A stretch of 64,000 nt of DNA from Euzebyella marina (GCF_014855515.1 NZ_JACYFK010000002.1:186001-250000), one strand, 5' to 3'; positions 42,173 to 52,737 are shown, counted from the first letter of the stretch. Program-made: numbers and translations. Notes: a model not told the origin generated them from the sequence alone.

Positions 42173-42180
42173 TAAATTAC

Positions 42181-42555
42181 CTATCTTCTATCTACGCTGA
42201 ACTTACCTGGTCCCGTTAGGGCCAAAGCAACAAAAATGGTAAGGTAAAGCAAGGCCATTTCTTTTTTCTGAAATGGATCTGCACCGTGGGCTATAAAAGC
42301 GGCAACTGCCATAGTGATAGCCGTAGGAATAGCCGCCCATTTGGTCTTATACCCGAAGATGATCAAGATAGGACAAACGAATTCCCCAATCATAGCCAAA
42401 AAAAGTGAAGGTGTTGAACCAATACCGATAGGGTTACCAAACTCGGCACCGTTGATCAGCATCTGCAATTTGCCATAACCGTGGGTAAGCATCATGGCCG
42501 ATGCTCCAATTCGTAAAATGGCTAGGCCAATATCTTTAAGTAGGGAATTGTTCAT
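42181..42555 (-). CDS. DoxX family membrane protein
   Basis: 124 residues with four membrane helices. DoxX pattern: GLAILRIGASAMMLTHGYGKLQ (helix 1 with a His-Gly-x-x-K motif), SLFLAMIGEFVCPILIIFGY, WAAIPTAITMAVAAFIAHGAD and LLYLTIFVALALTGPGKFSVD. The ALTGPGKFSVD C-terminus is diagnostic. Small inner-membrane proteins of this family are associated with quinone or thiol redox chemistry, but the role is not settled. Isolated gene, 237 bases upstream of the next minus-strand gene stop. In that gap I see no ORF or clear element. Confidence 0.88.
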   Translation of the reverse strand: MNNSLLKDIGLAILRIGASAMMLTHGYGKLQMLINGAEFGNPIGIGSTPSLFLAMIGEFVCPILIIFGYKTKWAAIPTAITMAVAAFIAHGADPFQKKEMALLYLTIFVALALTGPGKFSVDRR

Positions 42556-42792
42556 GTTCTTTTGTTGTTTAGAGAGGCTTAAAAGTAATTTATTTTTTCT
42601 TCAAATAGCGGCCTAGACCGTTGATTGCTACTAAAATAGCACAATCGGTATATTTAATCCAAATGGTGGACAGCAATTTATTTGAACAATTTTTTAAGCA
42701 AGCTTAGATGTGAAAATCTAGTTGTCTGTAAAACAGAGATATAAATCGCTAATTGGCGAAAAAATTAAATTGAAATAATATTCCAAAAAAAA

Positions 42793-45225
42793 TTACCTCA
42801 ATTTTGGGTAGCTATCCGGGTCGGTTTCGTGAATCATGGCATACACCTTTTCGAAAACATCTTCGACATTAGGTTTTGAGAAATAGTCACCATCGCTACC
42901 GTAGGCAGGCCTATGTGCTTGGGCACTTAGCGTCTGTGGCTGGCTATCAAGATATTGATAACCACCTTGTTTTTCGACAATTTCATTTAAGATATATGCA
43001 GAACAGCCTCCGGGAACATCTTCATCGATTACCAATAGGCGATTGGTTTTTTCCACGCTTTTAACCGTATCATGATGAATATCAAAAGGTAAGAGCGTTT
43101 GTGCATCGATTACTTCGGCATCAATACCAACTTCTTTAAGCTCTTGGGCAGCCTGTTCAACTATGCGAAGGGTTGAGCCATAGGAAACCAAAGTGATATC
43201 GGTTCCGCTTTTAACTGTTTCTACCACGCCTATTGGAGTACAGAACTCCCCTAAATTCTCCGGTTTTCTTTCTTTTAATCGATAACCGTTTAGGCTTTCA
43301 ATAATAATAGCGGGTTCATCACTTTTCATGAGCGTATTGTAGAACCCGGCAGCCTGGGTCATATTTCTCGGCGAGAGAATATACATGCCTCGAAGGGAAT
43401 GAATTAAAGCTCCCATAGGGGAACCTGAATGCCAGATACCTTCGAGTCGATGCCCTCTTGTTCTTACAATTAATGGTACTTTTTGCTTCCCGAAGGTTCG
43501 ATATCTTAAACAGGCTACATCATCGGTCAAAGTGGCCAAAGCATAAAATATGTAGTCTAGATATTGAATTTCGGCAATGGGCCTCAATCCTCTCAAGGCC
43601 ATTCCTGTACCTTGGCCAATAATCGTGGTTTCTCGAATGCCGGTGTCTGCGATGCGTAACTTTCCGAATTTACTTTGAAGACCTTCCAATCCTTGATTAA
43701 CATCACCAATAGCTCCAGTATCTTCACCGAAAACTAAAGCGTTCGGGTAGTTCTCGAAGAGTTTTTCAAAATTGTCCCTCAATATAATGCGTCCATCAAC
43801 CTCTTCCGTTTTTTCGGCATATAAAGGTTTTACTATTGGAATATTGGTCGCTCTCATGGTGCCTTCATTATAAAGGTCGGCACTATATTTTGGTTGAGAA
43901 TCTTTTAGAAAATTATTGGTCCATTGTACCAAAGCTTCCCTTTCATTATTGTTCTCGCCAATGAGATAGCGTAGGGCTTTACGAGCTGCTACTGCCATAT
44001 CTTTTTTTAAAGGTTCTTCATTGGCAATCAAATCATTCTTAATCTTGGTAATAAAGTTCTTGTTCTGACTTTTATTTGCCGCAGTATCTAACAGCTGAAT
44101 CAACTTTTTTCTCTGAGGTTGATGGGTAGCCAAATATTCGGACCAAGCCTCTTTTTTGGCCAAACGAACTTGTCTTGAAATATTTTTTTCAAGGGTGCTC
44201 AATTCTTCTTCTGAGGTGATACCTGTTTCAAGAATCCACTCCCTGAACCTTTTGTTGCAATCGTTTTCTTTTTCCCAGTTAAGCCGCTCTTCACTTTTAT
44301 ATCTTTCGTGTGAGCCGGAAGAGGAATGGCCTTGGGGTTGTGTGAGTTCTGTAACATGAATGACCACAGGAACATGTTCTTCCCTAGCAATATCAGAGGC
44401 ATTTTCGTATGCGTGCATCAGTGCCGTGTAATCCCACCCTTTTACTTTTAACATTTCAAAACCTGCCTTTTCATCCGTTCTTTTAAAACCTGCAAGCATT
44501 TCAGAAATGTCTTCTTTGGTGGCATGGTATTCGGCAGGCACAGAAATACCGTAATCGTCATCCCAAATACTGATGACCATGGGCACTTGTAAAACTCCGG
44601 CAGCATTAATTGTTTCTAAAAACATACCTTCGCTCGTACTTGCGTTACCGATAGTACCCCAAGCTACTTCATCACCATTTTTAGAGAATTTAGAAGCGTC
44701 AATGTTCTTAAGGTTACGGTACATTTTTGAAGCTTGAGCCAAACCTAATAATCTCGGCATTTGACCTGCAGTACAAGAAATATCTGCACTACTGTTTTTT
44801 TGTTTGGTCAAGTCTTTCCAACTACCGTCCTCGTTCAAGCTATAGGTAACGTAATGGCCGCCCATTTGCCTACCAGCGCTCATAGGTTCTTTTTCTATAT
44901 CGGTAGTAGCATAGAGGGCGTGAAATAAGTCTTTAGGGGTCAATAGCCCTAACGCCATCATAAAAGTCTGGTCGCGGTAGTAGCCGCTGCGCCAGTCACC
45001 ATCTTTGAAGGCACGGGCCATAGCCAATTGCGGAAGCTCTTTTCCGTCACCGAATATCCCGAATTTGGCCTTACCTGTAAGTACTTCCTTTCTACCCATT
45101 AAACTGCATGTTCTACTGAGAACGGCAATTTTGTAATCACTTAAAATCTGGGTCTTGAAATCATCGAAGGAAATATCGTTACTGGTCTTAGGTGAAATAT
45201 CCATTGAAGCTATATCGGTTTTCAC
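42793..45225 (-). CDS. fused branched-chain 2-oxoacid dehydrogenase E1 (alpha-beta)
   Basis: 810 residues joining E1alpha (~1-400) and E1beta (~460-810) of a thiamine-diphosphate 2-oxoacid dehydrogenase. Alpha: GRQMGGHYVTYS, GTIGNASTSEGMFLETINAAG, SIWDDDYGIS, GSHERYK. Beta: VFGEDTGAIGDVNQGLEGLQ, RIADTGIRETTIIGQGTGMALRG, EIQYLDYIFYA, SPRNMTQAAGFYN, VSYGSTLRIV, DAQTLLPFD. It decarboxylates 2-oxo-isovalerate, -isocaproate and -methylvalerate, feeding branched acyl-CoA to iso-fatty acid synthesis or catabolism. In the alpha ThDP loop the usual acidic GDG/GEG is GNA and the later Asn is Asp (DDDYGIS). E2 and E3 are not in the window. ATG 45204 is an alternative start. Confidence 0.88.
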   Translation of the reverse strand: MKTDIASMDISPKTSNDISFDDFKTQILSDYKIAVLSRTCSLMGRKEVLTGKAKFGIFGDGKELPQLAMARAFKDGDWRSGYYRDQTFMMALGLLTPKDLFHALYATTDIEKEPMSAGRQMGGHYVTYSLNEDGSWKDLTKQKNSSADISCTAGQMPRLLGLAQASKMYRNLKNIDASKFSKNGDEVAWGTIGNASTSEGMFLETINAAGVLQVPMVISIWDDDYGISVPAEYHATKEDISEMLAGFKRTDEKAGFEMLKVKGWDYTALMHAYENASDIAREEHVPVVIHVTELTQPQGHSSSGSHERYKSEERLNWEKENDCNKRFREWILETGITSEEELSTLEKNISRQVRLAKKEAWSEYLATHQPQRKKLIQLLDTAANKSQNKNFITKIKNDLIANEEPLKKDMAVAARKALRYLIGENNNEREALVQWTNNFLKDSQPKYSADLYNEGTMRATNIPIVKPLYAEKTEEVDGRIILRDNFEKLFENYPNALVFGEDTGAIGDVNQGLEGLQSKFGKLRIADTGIRETTIIGQGTGMALRGLRPIAEIQYLDYIFYALATLTDDVACLRYRTFGKQKVPLIVRTRGHRLEGIWHSGSPMGALIHSLRGMYILSPRNMTQAAGFYNTLMKSDEPAIIIESLNGYRLKERKPENLGEFCTPIGVVETVKSGTDITLVSYGSTLRIVEQAAQELKEVGIDAEVIDAQTLLPFDIHHDTVKSVEKTNRLLVIDEDVPGGCSAYILNEIVEKQGGYQYLDSQPQTLSAQAHRPAYGSDGDYFSKPNVEDVFEKVYAMIHETDPDSYPKLR

Positions 45226-45278
45226 AAAAATAGCAAATCAATTACATTTTTACAATCACAAAAAATCTTAAAAAATCT

Positions 45279-45300
45279 AATTTATTTTTAAAAATAAATT
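45279..45300. repeat. perfect AT palindrome upstream of the E1 gene
   Basis: Arms AATTTATTTTT (45279-45289) and AAAAATAAATT (45290-45300) are exact complements with no loop, 54 bases before the E1 ATG. On the minus strand two further T6 runs follow, so it may end the upstream transcript or be a protein site. Confidence 0.45.
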
Positions 45301-45367
45301 GTCACGATCAATGAAAAATCAATAAAAATGAAAAATAGTCGATTTTAATGAGGATTTTTCAAACTTT

Positions 45368-48220
45368 TTAAAACCACTTTCGTGTAAATAGGCCCGTAAG
45401 AGTTTTAGGGCTAACAGTGATAATGAATCTAATTCGCTCACCGTAATTGGGTTGGCCAACTTCCCAACCGTTGTTGGAATAAAGCGGAAAGTACAATTCG
45501 AAATAGTCGGTCAACAGATTAAGTCTTATTCCGGAATCATAAACAAATTTACCGGGAATACCCTTATTTTTCACATAGCCCAAATCTCCATAAACCTCTA
45601 TCCAACGCCATAGATTAACGCTTGTATTTATGGTGGTCATCCAATCATTTGCAAATCGGTATTGCTGTGGCAAGAACGATTTAAAACCACCCTCGGCTAT
45701 TATAATCTGCTGGCTGTAAATACCGGAATCTTCGGAGCGGCCCAAATAACCATAATCGAATAAATAATCGGTCGGTCGGTCTAGAGCAAAGCTAAAATAA
45801 TTGGGGTCTGTATAATCGGTAGTCTTGTTTCTTAAGAACTTGCCTGCAAAGAATCGCAAGTTAAACTGCCGGTTATTTTCAAAAAGTTGGCGGTACTCCA
45901 ACTCAAAAGCTAGTTTGCTAAAATCTTTGGCATGTTGGGCATCGGCAAACCAAGACAGGTAATTGATGATTCCCGGATTTCTATTGGTATATCTGGCATT
46001 GAAGACCCCGTAATCGGGGGGGGTTTCAAAATCGGTGAGACTTTCATCCTTATCCCTTAAAACGTTAACGAACCGAAAAGTCAAGAATTCCCTTTTGTTA
46101 GAAATAAGGTTTTCCGGTCGCCAACCCAATGAGAAAGAAGGCGTTATTTTCGAATACCGTGAATTTTCCTGAAAGTGGTAGGTTGAAGCGCCTAAACCAT
46201 AATTTGCTACATAAAGTCCACTTTTGCTAAGGTATTTTCGGTAACTGAAACTTCCGGAGCCCACAAATGATTTTTCCCTAAAGGAGTAGGAGGGAGAGAA
46301 GTCGTAAACAAAAGGCCTTTCCAATAAGGTTTTATTATAAAGGCGCATACCGGGCGTCCATCCGTCATAAATATTGAAATTCAAAACCGGCACATAAAAA
46401 ACCTGATTGTAATATGGGTTTTCAGAGTCTCTAAAGAAAGTGAACTTTAATTTCTTATTGCTTGAAAAAAAACCTCCCAAAGATTTCCAGTTGTCCCTTT
46501 GATTGAACTCCGGTATTTTCTGATCGTAGTTTAGTACAAGTCTTTTTTCGTCTTTTCGGGGTATGGCTACCGTTTTTTCGGTTTCTATATCTGAAAACCA
46601 ATATTTTGAGACCACCGAATCGTTTTTGAGCCCGAAAAGGGAAATAGGTACATTGGTACCCTTTTTGTTTTTTAAAGTGACGTAAAGAGAATCTTCGGTT
46701 TTTTCGACCTTTTTTATTTTGAAGTCAATTTTACGGTCGGTCGAAACATAATCTTGAAAGAACCAATCAATATTGCTATTGGTCATTCGTTTTAAAATCG
46801 ACTCAAAATCAAGCGTTTTTACGCGACTTAATTTATAATGTTTGTAGAACGTTTTTATTCCCTTATCAACTTTGTCTTTACCCACATAACTGGCCAAATA
46901 CGACAACCCAAGGCCGGCTTTATACTTATTCGCTATTTTTTGATTGAATTTTATCAGACTATCATTACTCGTCAAAAGCGGTTGGTCTAAATTCTTTCGT
47001 GCCGTGAGCATATACAGAAACGGATATTGCTCATTAAAATCCATTTTGGCAAGATTAAAGCTTCTGAGTCCCCATATCTTTGAGAGTTTACCCAGTAATT
47101 TTTGATCGGGATAAAACTCTTCTACATATGCTATCATGAGGTAGTTCGCAATTGCATCGCTAAGCCATTGGTCTTTTCTGGGGTCTAAGAAAAGTGTTTC
47201 CTCAAGAATGTTGATAAGGGCCGTTTTCAAGAACTTCATTTCATACTGAAACTGTTCTTCATAGGGCCTTATAAAAGAAGGTAATTGGTTAATACCGTAT
47301 AACGGGTTCTTGTTGTAATCAATCTCGCTGACCAATAAATGCGAATGCGGATAAACCCCTAGATTTTCTTCGATAAACTTGGTGATTCTATTTACTGAAA
47401 TTCCCTTAGCGATATCATTGTACCGAGCTGATTCTATGTCGGTTATAACGGTCATTTCAGGCGTGACATGGGTGGTGAATCTCTTCGTTGAAGTTAGAAT
47501 GATTTCACAATTCTTTTGCTGAATCGACCGTAGTTGGGCAATTTGCCCGTTAGGAAAACTGCTGCTACCCAATACATCAAAGTTGGAGACCAGATTTAAT
47601 GATGTAGGAAAGTTAAAATTGACATTGGTTTTGGTGACACCCGTGTAAAGATCTTCTAAATTTTTATTACTGTATAGATGCCACTCCCCATCAAAATAAG
47701 CGGGAGTGAGGTACCAATCTTTCAAATAGTAATTATTGTTCTTGTCGTAACCGTAGGGCGTGAATTTATTCGCCGGAAGCTTGACGGTGTACGTGAGAAA
47801 AAATTTGGCGGACTCGCCAGGCATTAAGGGCGAGTTCAACTCAATTCTAATGATGTCTTGCTCGGTGGTTCTCTTCCATCGAAGACCCCGATAATTATCA
47901 TCTACCGCACTTAGAATTTTGGTATAACCCCGTTCGCTGTCTTTGGCCAGGTGAAGACTTCGCTTGAATTCTTCATCAAACCGTTTGGCAAGCCCTGTAT
48001 TTTTGTTAGAATAGGCATGCGCCCAATCATTGAAATAAAGAACATTCAAAATGATGTCTGAATTGTTCTCGTAAGCGAATTCTTGTTGAACACTTATTTC
48101 TTTGGTGTCGCCATCAAGAGTTACTGTAAGGGTATTGGTGTGTTGGGCAAAAGAGAACACCGTTGCCAACATGGCAAGGGCAGAAGCCAAAATAGTTGAT
48201 ATGGAATGCCTAACAATCAA
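45368..48220 (-). CDS. M1-peptidase-like protein fused to an outer-membrane beta-barrel, catalytic motif lost
   Basis: 950 residues. Signal peptide ending ...FSFAQ (~26). Residues ~30-560 follow an M1 aminopeptidase-like layout (beta domain, then a helical region around AIANYLMIAYVEEFYPDQ and later GLGLSYLASYVGKDKVDKGIKTFYKHY), but where HExxH-x18-E should be I read LINILEETLF...QWLSDAIANYL: no His and Glu replaced by Asp. Residues ~570-950 look like a 12-16 strand outer-membrane barrel (alternating aromatic strands, Tyr/Phe-rich) ending in ...FTRKWF with a terminal Phe. So a pseudoprotease presented on a barrel. Ends in -8 spacing with the LOG gene upstream; likely co-transcribed. Role unknown. 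Confidence 0.75.
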   Translation of the reverse strand: MIVRHSISTILASALAMLATVFSFAQHTNTLTVTLDGDTKEISVQQEFAYENNSDIILNVLYFNDWAHAYSNKNTGLAKRFDEEFKRSLHLAKDSERGYTKILSAVDDNYRGLRWKRTTEQDIIRIELNSPLMPGESAKFFLTYTVKLPANKFTPYGYDKNNNYYLKDWYLTPAYFDGEWHLYSNKNLEDLYTGVTKTNVNFNFPTSLNLVSNFDVLGSSSFPNGQIAQLRSIQQKNCEIILTSTKRFTTHVTPEMTVITDIESARYNDIAKGISVNRITKFIEENLGVYPHSHLLVSEIDYNKNPLYGINQLPSFIRPYEEQFQYEMKFLKTALINILEETLFLDPRKDQWLSDAIANYLMIAYVEEFYPDQKLLGKLSKIWGLRSFNLAKMDFNEQYPFLYMLTARKNLDQPLLTSNDSLIKFNQKIANKYKAGLGLSYLASYVGKDKVDKGIKTFYKHYKLSRVKTLDFESILKRMTNSNIDWFFQDYVSTDRKIDFKIKKVEKTEDSLYVTLKNKKGTNVPISLFGLKNDSVVSKYWFSDIETEKTVAIPRKDEKRLVLNYDQKIPEFNQRDNWKSLGGFFSSNKKLKFTFFRDSENPYYNQVFYVPVLNFNIYDGWTPGMRLYNKTLLERPFVYDFSPSYSFREKSFVGSGSFSYRKYLSKSGLYVANYGLGASTYHFQENSRYSKITPSFSLGWRPENLISNKREFLTFRFVNVLRDKDESLTDFETPPDYGVFNARYTNRNPGIINYLSWFADAQHAKDFSKLAFELEYRQLFENNRQFNLRFFAGKFLRNKTTDYTDPNYFSFALDRPTDYLFDYGYLGRSEDSGIYSQQIIIAEGGFKSFLPQQYRFANDWMTTINTSVNLWRWIEVYGDLGYVKNKGIPGKFVYDSGIRLNLLTDYFELYFPLYSNNGWEVGQPNYGERIRFIITVSPKTLTGLFTRKWF

Positions 48221-48227
48221 GTTAATC

Positions 48228-48914
48228 TTAAAAGTTGGGGCTTAGGGTGCGACCTTTATAAAAGGCATCGATGATTTCAACAACTTCCTCTGCACTATCG
48301 ACTAGTTTTATCAAATCGAGGTCATGGGGACTTATATTTTTGACATCTAGCATGGTATTCTTTACCCAATCCATTAATCCGGTCCAGAATTCGGTTCCTA
48401 CCAAAATAATCGGAAACTTCTCAATTTTGTTGGTCTGAATCAGGGTAATCGCCTCAAAAAGTTCATCGAGGGTACCGAAACCACCGGGCATTACGACAAA
48501 ACCTTGAGAGTATTTAACGAACATTACCTTACGGACAAAGAAATAGTCGAAATCGAGACTTTTATCAGAGTCAATATACGGGTTGTCATGCTGTTCAAAA
48601 GGTAGGTCTATATTTAAACCGACCGAAGTACCACCCGCCAAATTAGCTCCTTTGTTTCCCGCCTCCATAATTCCCGGGCCGCCCCCAGTAATAACTCCGT
48701 AGCCGGCTTCAGCGATTTTTTGCGCTATATCTACCGCCAGTTCATAATAAGGGGCGCCTTCTTTTGTACGGGCAGAACCAAATATGGAAACACAGGGGCC
48801 AATAGTTCCCATTTTTTCGAACCCATTAACAAACTCGCCCATAATCTTGAATATGGCCCATGAATCGTTCGTTTTAATTTCATTCCAACCCTTATGGTGC
48901 TGTTCTTTACGCAT
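48228..48914 (-). CDS. LOG family protein (TIGR00730, nucleotide 5'-monophosphate phosphoribohydrolase)
   Basis: 228 residues. Lysine-decarboxylase-like Rossmann fold of the LOG family: VSIFGSARTKEGAPYYE, VITGGGPGIMEAGNKGA and the catalytic PGGFGTLDELFEA (PGGxGTxxE), with the conserved Arg in SARTK. Members hydrolyse the N-glycosidic bond of purine 5'-monophosphates and, in plants, activate cytokinins. The long N-terminal extension (~35 residues) is common in the TIGR00730 long subfamily. Immediately upstream (7 bases) of the barrel protein in the transcript. Cytoplasmic. Physiological role in Bacteroidota unknown. Confidence 0.9.
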   Translation of the reverse strand: MRKEQHHKGWNEIKTNDSWAIFKIMGEFVNGFEKMGTIGPCVSIFGSARTKEGAPYYELAVDIAQKIAEAGYGVITGGGPGIMEAGNKGANLAGGTSVGLNIDLPFEQHDNPYIDSDKSLDFDYFFVRKVMFVKYSQGFVVMPGGFGTLDELFEAITLIQTNKIEKFPIILVGTEFWTGLMDWVKNTMLDVKNISPHDLDLIKLVDSAEEVVEIIDAFYKGRTLSPNF

Positions 48915-48933
48915 ATACTATTTATTTTACGCT

Positions 48934-48948
48934 TCGGCGGAGCCGAAA
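48934..48948. terminator. hairpin between uvrA and LOG gene
   Basis: TTCGGC (48934-48939), loop GGA, GCCGAA (48943-48948): a perfect six-pair stem. On the minus strand it is followed after GCG by a mixed A/T tract rather than a clean T-run, so uvrA termination here is only probable. Confidence 0.45.
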
Positions 48949-49002
48949 ATAAGCTTTATTTTAGAAAATCTAGAAAAGGAATCCTTTAATGGACTGATTT
49001 CG

Positions 49003-51834
49003 TCAATGAAGTTCTTTTTTTAAGAATTGGGCCGTATAGCTCTTTTTGTCATTGGCCACTTCCTCTGGCGTTCCCTTTGCAACTACCATGCCACCGCCAC
49101 GGCCACCTTCGTAACCAATGTCAATGATGTAGTCGACCATTTTGATTACATCCATATTGTGTTCTATCACCAAAATGGTATTTCCTTTGTCTACCAAACG
49201 GTTTAAAACTTCCATAAGTACACGAATGTCTTCAAAATGTAATCCGGTAGTGGGTTCGTCCAAGATATAAAACGTATTGCCCGTATCTCTTTTAGATAGT
49301 TCAGTGGCCAATTTTATCCGTTGAGCTTCGCCACCTGATAGGGTCGTAGATTGTTGCCCTAACGAAATATAACCAAGACCAACATCTTTAATGGTCTTAA
49401 GTTTTCTATATATTTTAGGAATATTCTCAAAGAAATCAACTGCCTCATTAATGGTCATTTCCAATACGTCGGCAATTGACTTGCCCTTGTATCTAATTTC
49501 AAGGGTTTCTCTATTAAAACGTTTGCCATTACAAGTCTCGCAATCAACGTATACATCTGGCAGAAAGTTCATTTCAATGACACGCAATCCGCCGCCTTGA
49601 CAAGTTTCACACCGACCACCCTTCACATTAAAACTGAACCGCCCGGGTTTGTAACCTCTAATAGCGGCTTCAGGAGTTTTGGTAAATAGAGAACGAATTT
49701 CACTGAAAACTCCGGTATAGGTGGCCGGGTTTGACCGAGGCGTTCTACCAATGGGCGATTGATTGATATCGATTACTTTATCGATATGTTCAAGACCTTT
49801 AATTTTTTTGTATGGCATGGGCTTTTTAACGCCATTAAAATAATAGGCGTTCATAATAGGGTAGAGGGTCTCGTTGATCAGTGTCGACTTGCCGCTACCG
49901 GAAACACCTGTAACACCAATCATTTTTCCTAAAGGAAATTCTACCGTAACGTTCTTAAGGTTGTTGCCTGTACAACCGGATAGAACAATCTTTTTGCCAT
50001 TGCCTTCCCGTCTTTTTTCGGGTACGGCAATTTCTCTAACACCTGTGATATATCCGGCAGTTAAAGTGTTGTGCTTTTTTAATTCGGACGGCTTACCCTC
50101 AGATATAATTTCCCCACCGTGTTTACCGGCCTTTGGTCCGATATCAATAACGTGGTCTGCGCGTTCTATCATATCTCTGTCATGCTCGACCACGATTACC
50201 GAATTGCCAATATCCCGAAGTGATTCCAAAGATTGAATAAGTCGCGTATTGTCACGTTGATGCAGGCCGATACTAGGTTCATCTAAAATATAAAGCACAC
50301 CTACTAACTGCGAACCAATTTGTGTTGCTAAGCGAATACGTTGTGCCTCCCCGCCGGATAACGATTTTGAGCTACGGTTTAGGGATAGGTAATCTAGCCC
50401 GACATCTAGTAAAAACCGTACTCTGGCCCTAATTTCCTTAATTATTTCTTCAGCTATCTTTTTTTGATTGCCAGTTAGCTCGTTTTCCAACCCTTCGAAG
50501 AAAACGGAAAGATCAGAAATATCTAAATGGGCAAGCTCGGCAATATTTTTTTCGCCAATCTTAAAATTCAAAGATTCTTTGCGTAAGCGCGACCCTTCAC
50601 ATTCGGGGCACACTATTTTATCCATAAAGTCTTTCGCCCACCTTTTTAAGGAAGTGGTGGCCGCCTCTTCGTATTGAGTTTTAATGAAGTTAGAAATACC
50701 TTCGTAATCGATTTTATAGGTGCGCTTGACCCCTAAGGTTTTTGAGTCGACATCAAAACTTTCATTTCCTCCATGAAGAAGCACCTTGATAGCTTCTTGA
50801 GGTATTTTTTCGATAGGGTCGGTCAACTCGAAACCATACCGTTGCGCGATGGTTTCTACTTGTTTGAAGGCCCATGATTTTTTATAATCTCCCAAGGGAG
50901 CAATGCCCCCTGATTTAATGCTCAGCTTTTTATTCGGAAAGATTTTATTCTCGTTTACCTCATATACATGGCCAAGACCATTGCAATGGGGGCACATACC
51001 TTTCGGGGAATTAAAGGAAAAAGTATTGGGTTCGGGAACAGGGTAAGATATGCCGGTAGTAGGACACATGAGGTCACGGCTAAAATAACGAGCCTCTGCT
51101 TGACCTTCTTCTAAAACCATGAGCACATTATCACCGCTGTACATGGCCGTATTTATAGTTTCGGTCAGACGTTTGTCTAGCTCCTCTGAATCAGCAATTT
51201 TAAGCCTATCGATTACTATTTCAATATCATGGGTTTTGTACCGGTCGACCTTCATACCTTTCACGATATCTTTAATCTCTCCATCGACTCTCACCTTTAC
51301 AAACCCCTGCTTGCCTATTTGTTCGAAAAGTTCGCGGTAATGACCTTTTCTAGATTTGATTACCGGGGCCAGAACATTTATTTTCTTGCCATTGTAATCT
51401 TCTTTAATAAGTTCCTTTATTTGTTCATCGCTATAACTGACCATTTTTTCACCTGTATTATAGCTATAGGCATCTGCGGCCCTCGCAAAAAGCAGGCGTA
51501 AAAAATCGTAAATCTCGGTAATGGTACCAACGGTAGATCGAGGCGATTTCGAAGTAGTTTTCTGTTCAATCGCAATTACGGGAGAGAGCCCATCGATTTT
51601 ATCGACATCGGGTCGTTCTAATCCGCCTAGAAACTGGCGGGCGTAGGCAGAAAAAGTTTCGATATACCTTCTTTGACCTTCGGCATAAATTGTGTCGAAT
51701 GCCAGAGACGATTTGCCACTACCGGAAAGACCGGTAATCACCACTAGTTTTTCACGTGGTATAGTAACGTCAATATTTTTTAAATTATGAACCCTGGCCC
51801 CTTGAACCTCAATGTTTTCTTCGTAATTGATCAT
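49003..51834 (-). CDS. uvrA: excinuclease ABC subunit A
   Basis: 943 residues from ATG 51834 ([20 protein letters not shown]); the frame to 51846 begins at a TTG and adds four residues. Two ABC-ATPase halves: Walker [15 protein letters not shown] and [23 protein letters not shown] signatures in both; zinc-finger cysteines CPHCNGLG and CETCQGGG / [23 protein letters not shown] and [14 protein letters not shown]. Damage recognition in nucleotide excision repair with UvrB/UvrC. Normal length. Gene 103 bases downstream of the DUF4130 gene on the same strand, so three DNA-metabolism genes line up here. Confidence 0.97.
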   Translation of the reverse strand: MINYEENIEVQGARVHNLKNIDVTIPREKLVVITGLSGSGKSSLAFDTIYAEGQRRYIETFSAYARQFLGGLERPDVDKIDGLSPVIAIEQKTTSKSPRSTVGTITEIYDFLRLLFARAADAYSYNTGEKMVSYSDEQIKELIKEDYNGKKINVLAPVIKSRKGHYRELFEQIGKQGFVKVRVDGEIKDIVKGMKVDRYKTHDIEIVIDRLKIADSEELDKRLTETINTAMYSGDNVLMVLEEGQAEARYFSRDLMCPTTGISYPVPEPNTFSFNSPKGMCPHCNGLGHVYEVNENKIFPNKKLSIKSGGIAPLGDYKKSWAFKQVETIAQRYGFELTDPIEKIPQEAIKVLLHGGNESFDVDSKTLGVKRTYKIDYEGISNFIKTQYEEAATTSLKRWAKDFMDKIVCPECEGSRLRKESLNFKIGEKNIAELAHLDISDLSVFFEGLENELTGNQKKIAEEIIKEIRARVRFLLDVGLDYLSLNRSSKSLSGGEAQRIRLATQIGSQLVGVLYILDEPSIGLHQRDNTRLIQSLESLRDIGNSVIVVEHDRDMIERADHVIDIGPKAGKHGGEIISEGKPSELKKHNTLTAGYITGVREIAVPEKRREGNGKKIVLSGCTGNNLKNVTVEFPLGKMIGVTGVSGSGKSTLINETLYPIMNAYYFNGVKKPMPYKKIKGLEHIDKVIDINQSPIGRTPRSNPATYTGVFSEIRSLFTKTPEAAIRGYKPGRFSFNVKGGRCETCQGGGLRVIEMNFLPDVYVDCETCNGKRFNRETLEIRYKGKSIADVLEMTINEAVDFFENIPKIYRKLKTIKDVGLGYISLGQQSTTLSGGEAQRIKLATELSKRDTGNTFYILDEPTTGLHFEDIRVLMEVLNRLVDKGNTILVIEHNMDVIKMVDYIIDIGYEGGRGGGMVVAKGTPEEVANDKKSYTAQFLKKELH

Positions 51835-51950
51835 TTTCGATAGCAAAGCTGCAAAGGTACGGTTTTAAGGGCGAATCGAGAAGTTGGTACTGTTTATTTG
51901 TGGTGCTCAAAGCATTCAAAAAGTATCTATATAAACCTGAATATAAAAGT

Positions 51951-52727
51951 TTAGACCACTTCCCTTTTTTCACTCAAATATTTCCAATACCGTTTGGGCA
52001 CGTGTTGCTTGTGAAGCTTTAAATTTATGCGACTTTTAATGTTGGTGCTTTTAAAATAATTATTCCATAAATTTTGAAAATCATACTCTTCATCCACAAG
52101 GCTTTTGCTTTTATGTACGCTATTGGTAATGATTTCCTTTAAATCCATCGTGACTATTTCGACCTTTTCTAAATCGTAATAAAGGCCGTATTTTCTTTTT
52201 ATATCATAAATCAGCCAATATTGGTCTGCATAGCGGTTTCTAAAGTGCTTGGATATGAGGGGCAAAACATTGAAATCAGGTTCTATATTGGCAAAGTAAA
52301 TACCATCTTTTGTTAATTGAAAACGCACAAAAGCCTCCATTCTGTGTTTTTCTCTTCCCACCGATTTGGCCAACTGGCTTATTTTTAAGACGACACCGTC
52401 TGAGTAATCAAAAGCAATGCTTTTATCTTTAGCAAAGAACTTTCTGATATATCTGTACAGTAACATTTCAACACCTTGGGCTTCACTTAAAAAAGCAAAA
52501 TAAATGTTGGTGATGGCAGAGTGACTTTTTTTATCGATACCGAACCATACCCTTTTGGCTTTTGTGGCATCGGTAATGACGGTTTCAGATTCAGAAAAAA
52601 GTCCGTTTTGGCTATCTGATTCCCTCTGAATGTCCGAAACTGCGATTTTTTCTTCAAAAGCAACAAAAACAGCAGTTAAGAACCCGTTGAAACTGCCATC
52701 GTATATTAAGATTTTTGAATTATCCAT
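51951..52727 (-). CDS. DUF4130 (TIGR03915) probable DNA metabolism protein
   Basis: 258 residues. ILIYDGSFNGFLTAVFVAFEEKI at the N-terminus, VWFGIDKKSHSAITNIYFAFLSE, then KISQLAKSVGREKHRMEAFVRFQL and a C-terminal DUF4130-like stretch (FNVLPLISKHFRNRYADQYWLIYDIKRKYGLYYD). Family recalled as TIGR03915, which is repeatedly found with the radical SAM TIGR03916 family; in some lineages DUF4130 is fused to a uracil-DNA glycosylase-like domain (absent here). Biochemical activity is, to my knowledge, unproven. The radical SAM gene is 10 bases upstream in the same operon. Function inferred from context as DNA repair or base modification. Confidence 0.85.
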   Translation of the reverse strand: MDNSKILIYDGSFNGFLTAVFVAFEEKIAVSDIQRESDSQNGLFSESETVITDATKAKRVWFGIDKKSHSAITNIYFAFLSEAQGVEMLLYRYIRKFFAKDKSIAFDYSDGVVLKISQLAKSVGREKHRMEAFVRFQLTKDGIYFANIEPDFNVLPLISKHFRNRYADQYWLIYDIKRKYGLYYDLEKVEIVTMDLKEIITNSVHKSKSLVDEEYDFQNLWNNYFKSTNIKSRINLKLHKQHVPKRYWKYLSEKREVV

Positions 52728-52737
52728 AGCTGAAATA

